Shown in pieces: positions 49,942 through 58,758 of a stretch of DNA of 64,000 bases. The first letter of the stretch is position 1; every line of letters starts with the position of its first letter. The stretch is from M3007 sp044350425. GTDB taxonomy: Bacteria > Bacteroidota > Bacteroidia > Chitinophagales > Saprospiraceae. The notes beneath the pieces were generated by a model, which was not told the DNA's origin, searched no databases, and saw only the letters and a list, made by a program, of their open reading frames with translations. The position numbers and the translations under genes were made by a program. Location: NCBI GenBank assembly GCA_044350425.1, contig JBILHS010000008.1:1-64000 (forward strand), read 5' to 3'.

Positions 49942-50089
49942 GTTGTTGTTTCTCGTTGGAGGGTGAGCAATGCTCGTCCGGCACACGGTTTTCCTTTTAA
50001 CGGAATGACCGCCCCGAACGCTGCTTAACATGGCGCAAAAGTTTGGGATAAGGTTGGAAGGAGATAAAAATCAATTGAGGCAGTCAGCC

Positions 50090-51970
50090 TTATTGCACCA
50101 ACACCAGCTTGGCTTGATCCACCCTTGCGATCTGCCTGAGGAATGAGATCAGTTCATCAAACCTTTCCTTGGGTTGTACTTCGTTGTTCAAAACCAGTTT
50201 TCGATGCACCGTGATCTGTTGGTTTTGGCTTTGAACGGAACATTCAAAACTGCCAAAAACTGATAGAATGGAAACCGGTTTAGGCGTGTTTTCCAGTTTA
50301 AAACCATCTGGAATGGTGATCACCAGACTGTCTTCCTCTGTTTTGCCTCTCGATTGTACCTGAACGGGATGCTGGCGCGGAAGTGTGAAGTTTGGAATTT
50401 CGTTTTTACCGGATAGAAAGGAAACAGGCAGGAAAAGTCGTTTGCCACTCACAGACGCCAGGTTTGGAATATGGAGGGAAAGATTTTGAATCACTTCCGG
50501 CAGGATGTCTTTTTTGACCTCAAAGGAGAGGGCTGTGATCTCAAAATCACTCAGATCCATGAGTTGGTACAGATACTTTTTGCGGAGCTCATCGTGCATT
50601 TCTGCTAATTGAACCGGTATGTCCTGCTCCAGGGCACGGAAAATGCCACTTGACTGGAGATTTGCACTCCCATCTTTATCGAGTGTCACTACAGATTCCC
50701 GATGGATCGTATTGTCCGATTCGTCGTACCGGGGTGTTTGAACTATTTTACCACCTTCCGGATAGATCACCAGCGCCAGCCGGTCGTCCGTAAAATCACT
50801 GAGGAAACCAAAACTTTGGCTCTGACTGGTGCATTCCAGCCAGATCATTTCGTCAGCAGTAGGAATGCAAAGGGTGGCATGATTGAACCATGGATTGGGG
50901 AAATCCGGAGTCTGCGCATTTTGTTCATCTGGAGTAGCCCGGATCAATACATAATAGGCCGGCACACCCACCGCCTGAAGCATGGCCATGGTATAGTTGC
51001 TGAGCCCTTTACAATCGCTGTATTTAAACTTATCTACCTCCAGCGCGGACATAGGTTGCCAGCCACCAATACCCAATCCTACAAAATAGTAACGGGTACT
51101 GTTTTGCAGATATTCATAAACTTTTCTGGCTTTGCAGACCAGATCGGGGCAGTCCGCAGTCATTTGAAGCAATTTAGTTACCGTTTCAGGGGGGAGTTTT
51201 GTTTTTTCTGCATTCAGTTTGCTGATGAATTGACCAAAAGAATCCCAGCTGCTCATATCTCCGTCAAAACCCTCGATCCGAAACAGGGTCGGGGAGCTGA
51301 GCACCCTGGGCAAGCCAGAATAGCCCACCGGAAGAAATGGTTCTGGTTCAAAAGCAGGTAACTGGGTGAATTCCCAACGCAGAGGCCCTTTTTTTTGTCC
51401 GGGAAGCACCTCGAACTCCTTGAATCTAACCTTGAGTTCTTCCGGGGAGATGATCTCGAATGTTGCGCTCTCTACAGCTTGAGATGCGTCTTCCTGGGGT
51501 TCAAAGATCGGATAGAACATCAGTCCGTCTAGTTTGGTAACGACCGTATATTCTACCGTAAAGGGATAGGAGAGCCTTGGAAATTGAAGAATCTTGGCCC
51601 TCGAATCATTAACGAAAAATTGCTGAAAAGGCTTACGATCTTCAATGTCTTTCTTTTTGATCTTTCGGATCAATTTACCGGAAGCATCATAAACTGAACC
51701 TTCAATATGCTCGATCTTTTGTATTTGATCGTACCAAAAAACCTGTTCAAGTTCATCCGCTGCCTGCTCATTCAAAAGCGTAATTACCTTATGCTCTGTT
51801 TCTATACCTTCCCCTTTATTCAAAATTTCAAATTTCAGGTCATACTTACGGACCACAGAAGAGGCCTTTTGGAGCAATAAAGGCGGAATGGAGGCCACTG
51901 AATAATGCTCCTGAGCGCCCAGGGATACGGTGCACAAAAAGGGCAGTATAAACAAGAATATGGTTTTCAT
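50090..51970 (-). CDS. DUF3857/transglutaminase-like exported protein, active-site residues present
   Basis: 626 residues. Signal peptide ~1-19. DUF3857 ~35-205 (HKVITLLNEQAADELEQVFWYD). Transglutaminase-like core ~270-390 with a full triad: Cys in YSDCKGLSNYTMAMLQAVG, His in WFNHATLC, acidic residue in WLECTSQ. Such proteins are periplasmic and probably proteolytic or cross-linking, with no known substrate. It lies 10 bp after a related DUF3857 gene, so one operon with it. Confidence 0.88.
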   Translation of the reverse strand: MKTIFLFILPFLCTVSLGAQEHYSVASIPPLLLQKASSVVRKYDLKFEILNKGEGIETEHKVITLLNEQAADELEQVFWYDQIQKIEHIEGSVYDASGKLIRKIKKKDIEDRKPFQQFFVNDSRAKILQFPRLSYPFTVEYTVVTKLDGLMFYPIFEPQEDASQAVESATFEIISPEELKVRFKEFEVLPGQKKGPLRWEFTQLPAFEPEPFLPVGYSGLPRVLSSPTLFRIEGFDGDMSSWDSFGQFISKLNAEKTKLPPETVTKLLQMTADCPDLVCKARKVYEYLQNSTRYYFVGLGIGGWQPMSALEVDKFKYSDCKGLSNYTMAMLQAVGVPAYYVLIRATPDEQNAQTPDFPNPWFNHATLCIPTADEMIWLECTSQSQSFGFLSDFTDDRLALVIYPEGGKIVQTPRYDESDNTIHRESVVTLDKDGSANLQSSGIFRALEQDIPVQLAEMHDELRKKYLYQLMDLSDFEITALSFEVKKDILPEVIQNLSLHIPNLASVSGKRLFLPVSFLSGKNEIPNFTLPRQHPVQVQSRGKTEEDSLVITIPDGFKLENTPKPVSILSVFGSFECSVQSQNQQITVHRKLVLNNEVQPKERFDELISFLRQIARVDQAKLVLVQ

Positions 51971-51980
51971 GGGGAACGCT

Positions 51981-54056
51981 TTATTTGGTCAATACGATGG
52001 GTTCGGCCATTTTGGCCACCATGGTAGCGTAGAATTGTTGAAGATCTGGAAACTTCTCCACGGGTAAAAAAGGCGATTTTGTGCTCCTTTTAACCGTAAT
52101 TTTGATCAATTCAGGATTGCTTTTATCTACCAGGTAGTCGAATGACAAGGCTTGCTCATCCAATACCAGTTTTAAAGACTTAGGGGCCTCCTCCACGCGG
52201 TATCCAGGAGGAATTGCAAATGAAAACACATGGGTAGAGACCGATGGAGGTCCAAAATCGACCCCGAATTTCCGGTCTGGATTTTTGAAAGGGGTTTCCT
52301 TTAAACCCATATGGAGCAACGGATCCAGGTAGATTTTATCACCGGAAACAGTGACAAAAGCAGGGGTTTCCAACATAAAAGTTCCCTTCAGGCCAGGAGT
52401 ATTCCAATCTCCGGTTTCTTCTGTGCTCAGTTCTGTCAATTGACCGTTAGAAACCATATCTTTAAAATGCTCCTTGACAAAAGTCTGAGCATCTTTTAAT
52501 CGGATCGTTTCCCTGCCGGTCACTGCGGCATGGCCAGTTTCCGAAAAGGAAACTTTTCCACTGATCATGCCATCGGGTTTGATTGTAAGTTCAGAAAGTA
52601 AGGCTGCCCGGTCAGCGATCTTGCTTTGTAAAGGGATCCACTGGATACCTTTATCCGCTTGAAGCAGTAGTCCTTCGCCATGACTGGCATCTATGGGGAG
52701 CAGACCGATTGGATTTGGCCAGCCAGAGGCGTCTACTAAGGCAAAACTTCCATCTTCTTGCTGGATCGCTGTGATCACCCGGTCAAATTCTCGGACAGAA
52801 ACTCTGAATGATAACGCTTTTCCGTGGTCTCTGGAACTGATCAGCACGGGGAATGCCGTTAGTTCCGCCCGTTTTAACATGTTGATAAACAGTAAATTAA
52901 GATCCGTTGGAGTGCCTTTTTTATTCCGGGTCAGATCATCCAGGGTTTGACTCTTCCAAAAATAATCGTACCCCGTATTCTGATAGTTTTTGCCGATGTA
53001 CGCATAGATGGCGGCTGTTTTTTCGGCGCTGCCGGTCGTTCCTTCAATACACTTGGCGGTTTCAGATCCGGTAAATTTGGAGGAGCTTAACACATCATGG
53101 TAAGTGTCCTCCCAAAGGTCTTTTCCAAGTTGCTCCCAGGTATTGCTTCGTTCCTTGTAAGAACCGTTGACCAACTTATAAGTAGGTCCATTGGGCACCA
53201 CGGAAGTTTGATACACGATGCTTACATCAAAACTGATCTGCGATAAATAATCGCGGACGGAAGCAACAAAAGGTTCGGGCTTCAGGGCTGGTACATTCTC
53301 CTGAATATAGTGTAAAATATTGGTGGTATAATCAATGTTGATGTTCTCGGAAGAACTAATGGTTGCATTGCCATCATTGTTTCTGTTGACGTAGTGGATG
53401 TTGAGTCGTTCGTTTTTCAGTTCTTCCTTGGCCAGGGCATAAGGCGTCCAGCCTTGAGCCAGCTTTTTATACTCAATAAAAGTAGGTACAGAAGCCTCGA
53501 ATTCACTCCAGAGGGTGGGGGCAATCGCATCCTGAAAAACCCATTCACTGACCGGAAGTCCGATGCCCTCATCCAGTACTGTGTATTTAAACTCAATCAC
53601 ACTGCCTTCACGTACTCCTGGGATGGCTCCTTTTTTAACGAAAACGCTGGAAGTGAGTTTCTCCTCAAAGATGTTGTCACTGTTCATTTTGGTCTCTACG
53701 ACCTTACCACCTTCCAGGTTATAACAACAGGCTTTGAACTCAGTCAATTTTTGCCCTTTGTAGAAAAAAACAGCAAGGTCAGCGAAGCTGTAGCCGTCTT
53801 TTTTGAAAATTTTGATCCGTTTATGGTGTTCATACTCCAGGATGAACCCGGTCGTGTTATCATACCGATGCACTACGGTGCCTTTGTCAAAAAGCACTAC
53901 CGCAGGAGCGGAAGGGTCGGCTTCGAAAGTGGTCATGGACATCTCTTCCTCGGAGACTTTTCCATATTTCATTTTAGGAGCTTTGCCCTGAGCCAAAAGG
54001 GCAAATGCGCAGAGCAGGAAGGAGATCGTAAGGAGTCCTTGTTTAAAGGGGATCAT
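51981..54056 (-). CDS. DUF3857/transglutaminase-like exported protein lacking the catalytic Cys
   Basis: 691 residues. Signal peptide to ~23 (ALLAQ). DUF3857 ~60-230 (VVHRYDNTTGFILEYEHHKRIKIFKKDG). In the transglutaminase-like core the usual Cys position reads KKGTPTDLNLLFINML, where family members have G-x-C. The His-like position (SRDHGKAL) and VDASGWP remain. So probably a non-catalytic partner of the active DUF3857 protein downstream. First gene of the pair. Confidence 0.85.
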   Translation of the reverse strand: MIPFKQGLLTISFLLCAFALLAQGKAPKMKYGKVSEEEMSMTTFEADPSAPAVVLFDKGTVVHRYDNTTGFILEYEHHKRIKIFKKDGYSFADLAVFFYKGQKLTEFKACCYNLEGGKVVETKMNSDNIFEEKLTSSVFVKKGAIPGVREGSVIEFKYTVLDEGIGLPVSEWVFQDAIAPTLWSEFEASVPTFIEYKKLAQGWTPYALAKEELKNERLNIHYVNRNNDGNATISSSENINIDYTTNILHYIQENVPALKPEPFVASVRDYLSQISFDVSIVYQTSVVPNGPTYKLVNGSYKERSNTWEQLGKDLWEDTYHDVLSSSKFTGSETAKCIEGTTGSAEKTAAIYAYIGKNYQNTGYDYFWKSQTLDDLTRNKKGTPTDLNLLFINMLKRAELTAFPVLISSRDHGKALSFRVSVREFDRVITAIQQEDGSFALVDASGWPNPIGLLPIDASHGEGLLLQADKGIQWIPLQSKIADRAALLSELTIKPDGMISGKVSFSETGHAAVTGRETIRLKDAQTFVKEHFKDMVSNGQLTELSTEETGDWNTPGLKGTFMLETPAFVTVSGDKIYLDPLLHMGLKETPFKNPDRKFGVDFGPPSVSTHVFSFAIPPGYRVEEAPKSLKLVLDEQALSFDYLVDKSNPELIKITVKRSTKSPFLPVEKFPDLQQFYATMVAKMAEPIVLTK

Positions 54057-54303
54057 AAAGGTTTAGTTTAGGTGTGTTGGACGGATTGTAAAGGTAGAAA
54101 ACGAACCGACAACAAGAATCTTTTCCAAGCTCCAAAAAATGTGATAACCACTCGTTGAATAGCCAAGATGTAATCCGGGCTGTAATTTTTCATTTTTGTT
54201 TTAAAAGCAAAATGGAACACCTCGTTTTAAGCTCTGAAAATCAATATTTTAAGCTAAAACGAAAAAAATATCTAATAAAATGTTTTAAATAAATATGGAA
54301 ATC

Positions 54304-54335
54304 TTGTTTTTAAAAACAAAATGTTTGTAATTTTG
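54304..54335 (+). promoter_or_regulatory. Bacteroidota-type promoter overlapped by a palindrome
   Basis: -33 TTG at 54304-54306, 21 bp, -7 TAATTTTG at 54328-54335 (TAnnTTTG). The -33 box is part of a perfect 16-bp palindrome TTGTTTTTAAAAACAA (54304-54319). A near-palindrome of the same type (TTTTGTTTTAAAAGCAAAA) lies 111 bp upstream at 54194. Downstream, GGCGAGC/GCTCGCC (54355-54379) forms a leader hairpin. The rest of the 365-bp AT-rich gap holds no gene. Confidence 0.6.
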
Positions 54336-54421
54336 CTCGACAAGAAATTTCAAAGGCGAGCAAAACCCGGGGGCTCGCCAGGCACTTCTTCAACCATCAT
54401 AAAATTTAAAAAATCGCCGCC

Positions 54422-55321
54422 ATGGGAAAGAACAAATGGTACTTCGAGACCGAAAACACCGAAAAACAGCCAGGAAGTGCCCCTTCAAGTCAGCGCCAGA
54501 GTCGCGCTAAAAAATCAGCCTTTATGCCCAGTACTTTTGTTTGGGAATCGCCTGAAAATATGCCTTTGCCCAAACTGATGCGCCTGGTCTGGATGCGTTT
54601 GAGACGGAGTTGGGTCGCTTTGAGATTCCAGGCAAACCGCTGGTCTTTTGGACTATTTCGAAAGAAAACTGCCGTGCAATTGATCATGGTTGGGGTAACC
54701 GGGTTTGTCCTTTTGGGTCCGGATGGATCTTCAGGCCTGTTGTCCCGAGGTGATACAAAGTCCGAATTATGGGCAGAAGAAACTACCATGGATGTGGGCG
54801 GAGTTGAAAGAGCGCCCAGAAAGGTCAAACCTGTGCGCAAAAAAAACGATGCGGCACCTGTTGCTTCACATGAATTATTTCAGGAGCAGGCCATAAAGTA
54901 CATTGCACAGTACTCCAAAATTGCGGTTAGAGAAATGAATCAATTCGGTATCCCGGCTAGCATTAGCCTGGCGCAAGGTCTGATTGAGAGTAGGGCGGGA
55001 ACAAGCAAACTGGCCGTTTCGAACAACAACCATTTTGGAATGAAATGCTTTGCAAGAAACTGCGCTAAAGGCCATTGTTCCAACCATACAGATGATACCC
55101 ATAAAGACTTTTTTAAAAAGTTTCCCTCTGCTTGGCAAGGCTGGAGAGCCCACAGTCAATTGCTGGCCTCCGGCCGATACACCAAACTCAAACGCTATGG
55201 GAGGGACTATAAGGCCTGGGCCCATGGTCTTAAGTCTGCGGGATACGCCACAGATCGAACTTATGCTGAGAAATTGATCGGAATCATTGAGCGCTACGAT
55301 CTGTATAAATATGACCGCTAG
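54422..55321 (+). CDS. Membrane-anchored glucosaminidase (GH73/FlgJ-like)
   Basis: 299 residues. A cytoplasmic basic N-terminus (~1-80) and one transmembrane helix ~84-100 (AVQLIMVGVTGFVLLG) are followed by a linker. The glucosaminidase domain ~145-295 carries the catalytic Glu in GIPASISLAQGLIESRAGTS, then NNNHFGMKCF and HTDDTHKDFFKKFPSAWQGW. It has two extra Cys pairs (CFARNCAKGHC). Periplasmic face, cleaves peptidoglycan strands. Promoter at 54304. Unrelated in sequence detail to the glucosaminidase at 29790. Confidence 0.9.
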   Translation: MGKNKWYFETENTEKQPGSAPSSQRQSRAKKSAFMPSTFVWESPENMPLPKLMRLVWMRLRRSWVALRFQANRWSFGLFRKKTAVQLIMVGVTGFVLLGPDGSSGLLSRGDTKSELWAEETTMDVGGVERAPRKVKPVRKKNDAAPVASHELFQEQAIKYIAQYSKIAVREMNQFGIPASISLAQGLIESRAGTSKLAVSNNNHFGMKCFARNCAKGHCSNHTDDTHKDFFKKFPSAWQGWRAHSQLLASGRYTKLKRYGRDYKAWAHGLKSAGYATDRTYAEKLIGIIERYDLYKYDR

Positions 55322-55339
55322 CGTGTGTCTGAAGAACGC

Positions 55340-55978
55340 TTAACCTTGCGCGTATACCACCGATTTTTCATCAAAAAATTCTTCTCTAAAGTAATTTCTG
55401 ATAGGAAAAACCTCCGTGTACTCCTTGCCTTTGCCCGGAAGTTCCCGGATCTCAGCACTTAAATTTCCACCTTTTAAGGCCAACACGCCATTTGGGAGAA
55501 TATGAACATGCTTTTTCTTCAAAAATCGTTGACTCCAGGTGAGGAGTTTATCGAGGGTGGCTACGCCCCGGGACAAGACAAAGTCGAATTGGCCATTCAT
55601 CTTTATCTCCTCAGCGCGGCCATGAATGGCCGTCACGTTTTCGAGCCCCAAAGCGTCTGCAACTTCTTGCACCACACGGATCTTCTTGCCGGTACCATCC
55701 ACGAGTACAAATTTAGTTTCCGGGAAAAATATAGCCAGCGGGATACCAGGGAAGCCACCACCAGTGCCGAGATCCAAAATTTGGGCTTCAGGTAAAAATT
55801 GAATGACCTTGGCTATTGCCAGTGAATGCAAAATATGGCGCTCTGCCAGGTTGTCAATATCCTGTCTGGAAATGACATTGATTTTATCGTTCCACTCCTT
55901 ATAAAGTGGTACCAGTTGATCAAATCGAGCCTTTTGTTCAGCGCTCAGATTTGGAAAGTATTTATTGATTAATTCCAT
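55340..55978 (-). CDS. rsmG: 16S rRNA (guanine-527-N7) methyltransferase RsmG
   Basis: 212 residues, full length. SAM-binding motif ILDLGTGGGFPGIPLAI near 68; VLSRGVATLDKL near 134; N-terminal WNDKINVISRQD and HILHSLA are diagnostic for RsmG (GidB). Methylates G527 in the 530 loop of 16S rRNA. It lies 20 bp downstream of the sigma-like/TPR gene, so likely co-transcribed. Complete and normal. Confidence 0.96.
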   Translation of the reverse strand: MELINKYFPNLSAEQKARFDQLVPLYKEWNDKINVISRQDIDNLAERHILHSLAIAKVIQFLPEAQILDLGTGGGFPGIPLAIFFPETKFVLVDGTGKKIRVVQEVADALGLENVTAIHGRAEEIKMNGQFDFVLSRGVATLDKLLTWSQRFLKKKHVHILPNGVLALKGGNLSAEIRELPGKGKEYTEVFPIRNYFREEFFDEKSVVYAQG

Positions 55979-55998
55979 GTTTTTAAGAGTGCCCGGAG

Positions 55999-57246
55999 TT
56001 ATTCAGTTAATTCTTTGAGCATTTTTTCAGCCTGCACCCGGCGTTCAGGTACTTCAGTGTTGGACAGCGCTCTTTCTACTGCACGACGGGCAATGTCCTT
56101 TTGTTCGGGATCAATCGCTGCCATTTTAACGTATGCCAAAGCCATGTACCAGTAAATGTCTTCTCCAAACCGCTCCAGGTCCTCAATTTTAGAGATACAC
56201 TCCAGAGTCAAATCAGGGTTTTCCAATTGTAGCCCGACAATCGCCAGATAAAAGAATACATCCGATTGACAAACCGAAAGAGAGTCATTGATCATGTCTG
56301 CCAGGCTTGTGGCAGCATATCTCCATTCCTTTTTTGTGTAATGGTTATCTGCTGAGCGGAACCCGGCAATACAGGCCTCCGGTCGTACCGGTGCAATGCT
56401 ATCTTTGGCATATCTCTGGGCCATATCCTCCACAATGCTGGCCGGGGGATTGAAATTATTTTCATAAACTTCGTTCGGCGATTTGTCCCGAAAGATCCAG
56501 GTCAGGGCGCCATATCCAACGATTAGGAAAAGCAATGTAAAGAATGCATTTCGGATGGTTTTATTCTCTTTGGATGCCGGGATCTGGCTGGAATACATCC
56601 TGCGCTCTAAGGCTTCACAGGCTGACCAGGTTTGATGGAAAAGGGTGTCGGTGAGGGGGATTGCCACCCAGGAAGGTAGCGGTGTTTCCCAGATTTTACC
56701 CCGCTCCCCTAAAAGGATCTTTAAGTGCCCAATACTTTTTTCATAAGGAGCCAGGTTGATGGCCGATGCATCCGAAGTCTGTTGCGCCCGCAAGTTAGCC
56801 AGGGCCTGGATCTGTCTCTGATCCTCCACCTGAAGCTTCGAAAATTGCTTTTTGGCTTTGATCTGCATGCGCAATGCGCGCAGCGCCGCCTGATCCGGAA
56901 GTCCGGCAATCACAGGTAATTCTTCCACGGAAGGCTCGGCAATGGGAGGTGTTTCCTGCTCTTTTTCCAGCAACCAGTCCCTGTATTGGGCAACAGAAAG
57001 GTTTTTAAGAAAGAGATAGATAGGAGCATCTAAGGGGTATTTGTCCTCATGAACCAATCGTGCCGTATGGATGATGGCTACCCGAAAAAAGGTGCCGCCA
57101 TCCGCATAAGTGCCCCCGGCCGCCTGGACCGCTTTGGCAATGGGCTGCCGAAACTCATGATACAAAGCATCCACCACGCTTAAATCAGCATTGCGAAGCC
57201 CGTTAAGGTAAGTTTCGTTGGGAAATGTAGCGATCGGGTCTGTCAT
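55999..57246 (-). CDS. Sigma-70 region-2-like, transmembrane and TPR-like protein
   Basis: 415 residues. Residues ~10-95 look like a worn sigma-70 region 2 (LRNADLSVVDALYHEFRQPI ... VAQYRDWLLEKEQ) without the DNA-melting aromatic pattern intact. A charged helical stretch follows (~110-230). One transmembrane helix is at ~240-255 (AFFTLLFLIVGYGALTWIF). Periplasmic TPR-like repeats fill ~285-410 (WRYAATSLADMINDSLSVC, DIYWYMALAYVKMAAIDPEQ). No region 4, so not a working sigma factor. A signalling or scaffold role is speculative. Upstream of rsmG. Confidence 0.72.
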   Translation of the reverse strand: MTDPIATFPNETYLNGLRNADLSVVDALYHEFRQPIAKAVQAAGGTYADGGTFFRVAIIHTARLVHEDKYPLDAPIYLFLKNLSVAQYRDWLLEKEQETPPIAEPSVEELPVIAGLPDQAALRALRMQIKAKKQFSKLQVEDQRQIQALANLRAQQTSDASAINLAPYEKSIGHLKILLGERGKIWETPLPSWVAIPLTDTLFHQTWSACEALERRMYSSQIPASKENKTIRNAFFTLLFLIVGYGALTWIFRDKSPNEVYENNFNPPASIVEDMAQRYAKDSIAPVRPEACIAGFRSADNHYTKKEWRYAATSLADMINDSLSVCQSDVFFYLAIVGLQLENPDLTLECISKIEDLERFGEDIYWYMALAYVKMAAIDPEQKDIARRAVERALSNTEVPERRVQAEKMLKELTE

Positions 57247-57454
57247 AACTGGGCAAAGGTCGTAAGGAATGCTGAATTTAGGGAGTTATTCTTAGCTCCC
57301 ACCTGCCGAATGATTGAATCCACAGGCAAATATTTTTTCAGGTGGTATTGTAAACAGCCGGATTTTTACTTAATTTTGTTAGCACCTCTAAGAATTCACC
57401 TGCACGAAACTGTGCAGGATACCTTCAATTACCAAAACCAAATGACAAACTTTT

Positions 57455-58723
57455 ATGAAAGAATCCTTCCTTCACTTTCTGTGGCGGACCCGCAGATTTA
57501 ATGCCCAAAATCTTTGTACCACAGAATTTCACCCCATTGTGATCCAGGTTCCCGGCGAACATAACACCCATGCCGGCCCCGATTTTTTCAATGCCCGACT
57601 GCGCATTGGGGATACCCATTGGGCCGGGAATGTTGAAATGCACCTGCAAAGTTCAGAATGGATAGCGCATGGTCACTCACAGGACCCGGCCTATGATAAT
57701 GTGGTCTTACATGTGGTGTTGGAAGAGGACCAGCCCATCCATTTTCCAAACGGAACCCGCATTCCCTGCCTGGAACTTAAGGGCCGTATTCCACCCAAAT
57801 TGTTAGAAAATTACGAGCGCCTGGAACGCGAACAAGCCTGGATCCCTTGCGAGCATTTTTTTATGGCTGTTCCTGAAATTGTTCGACTCAATTGGTTAGA
57901 TCGATTGCTGGTGGAGCGCCTTGAACTTAAAACGACAGGTATTGAAGCAGCACTAAAAAGCAGTGAAAATCATTGGGAAGAGGCTTTTTATCAGCTTTTG
58001 GCAAGAAGTTTCGGACTAAAGGTGAACATGGAACCATTTGAAGCCTTGGCCCGTACCCTGCCCCTGCTGATCCTTTCTAAACACAAATCAAACCTGATCC
58101 AGTTGGAGGCGCTTATCTTGGGTCAGGCGGGTTTTTTAGAAGGTGATTTCAAAGAGGATTGGCCTAAAACACTGGCCAGAGAATACCGGCATTTGTCCCA
58201 TAAATATGGTTTGGAGCCACTCGAAGTGAGCCAATGGAAATTTCTCCGGTTACGTCCGGCCAATTTCCCAACAGTTCGTCTGGCTCAGTTTGCAAAATTG
58301 ATCCATCAATCTTCCAACTTGTTTTCGCAGATTCTGGAGGTGCAAAACTTACGGGAAATCGAAAACCTTTTTCAGGTACAACCAAGTACTTATTGGTCAG
58401 ATCATTTTATGTTGGATAAGGCCTCTGCTAAGCAGGGAAAGACGATTGGAAGAGATTTTGTCCACCTGATTGTCATTAATACCGTGGTTCCTTTCCTCTT
58501 TTTTTACGGAAAAACAAGAGACCTCGATGAACCTAAAAAAAGGGCACTGGCGCTGCTTGAAGAACTTCATCCAGAAGCCAATTCTATTTTAGATGCCTGG
58601 GCGACTCTGGGGATGAAGCCGCGCAATGCTTTTCAAACGCAGGCGCTGATTCATTTGAAAACCAGATATTGCGACCAGAAACGTTGCCTGGAATGCTCGA
58701 TCGGCACCGCCATTCTGAAATAA
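57455..58723 (+). CDS. DUF2851 family protein
   Basis: 422 residues matching the Bacteroidota DUF2851 family: start FLHFLWRTRRFNAQNLCTTE, then GEHNTHAGPDFFNARLRIGDTHWAGNVEMHLQSSEWIAHGH near 45, with a C-terminal Cys cluster CDQKRCLECSIG that could bind metal. The N-terminal part resembles a nuclease-like fold (conserved GPDF, E-x-H), but no activity is established. Cytoplasmic. It lies 35 bp upstream of the GH53 gene. Confidence 0.92.
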   Translation: MKESFLHFLWRTRRFNAQNLCTTEFHPIVIQVPGEHNTHAGPDFFNARLRIGDTHWAGNVEMHLQSSEWIAHGHSQDPAYDNVVLHVVLEEDQPIHFPNGTRIPCLELKGRIPPKLLENYERLEREQAWIPCEHFFMAVPEIVRLNWLDRLLVERLELKTTGIEAALKSSENHWEEAFYQLLARSFGLKVNMEPFEALARTLPLLILSKHKSNLIQLEALILGQAGFLEGDFKEDWPKTLAREYRHLSHKYGLEPLEVSQWKFLRLRPANFPTVRLAQFAKLIHQSSNLFSQILEVQNLREIENLFQVQPSTYWSDHFMLDKASAKQGKTIGRDFVHLIVINTVVPFLFFYGKTRDLDEPKKRALALLEELHPEANSILDAWATLGMKPRNAFQTQALIHLKTRYCDQKRCLECSIGTAILK

Positions 58724-58758
58724 TTTCTCGCAGGGACATTTTCATCTAAATCAAGATT

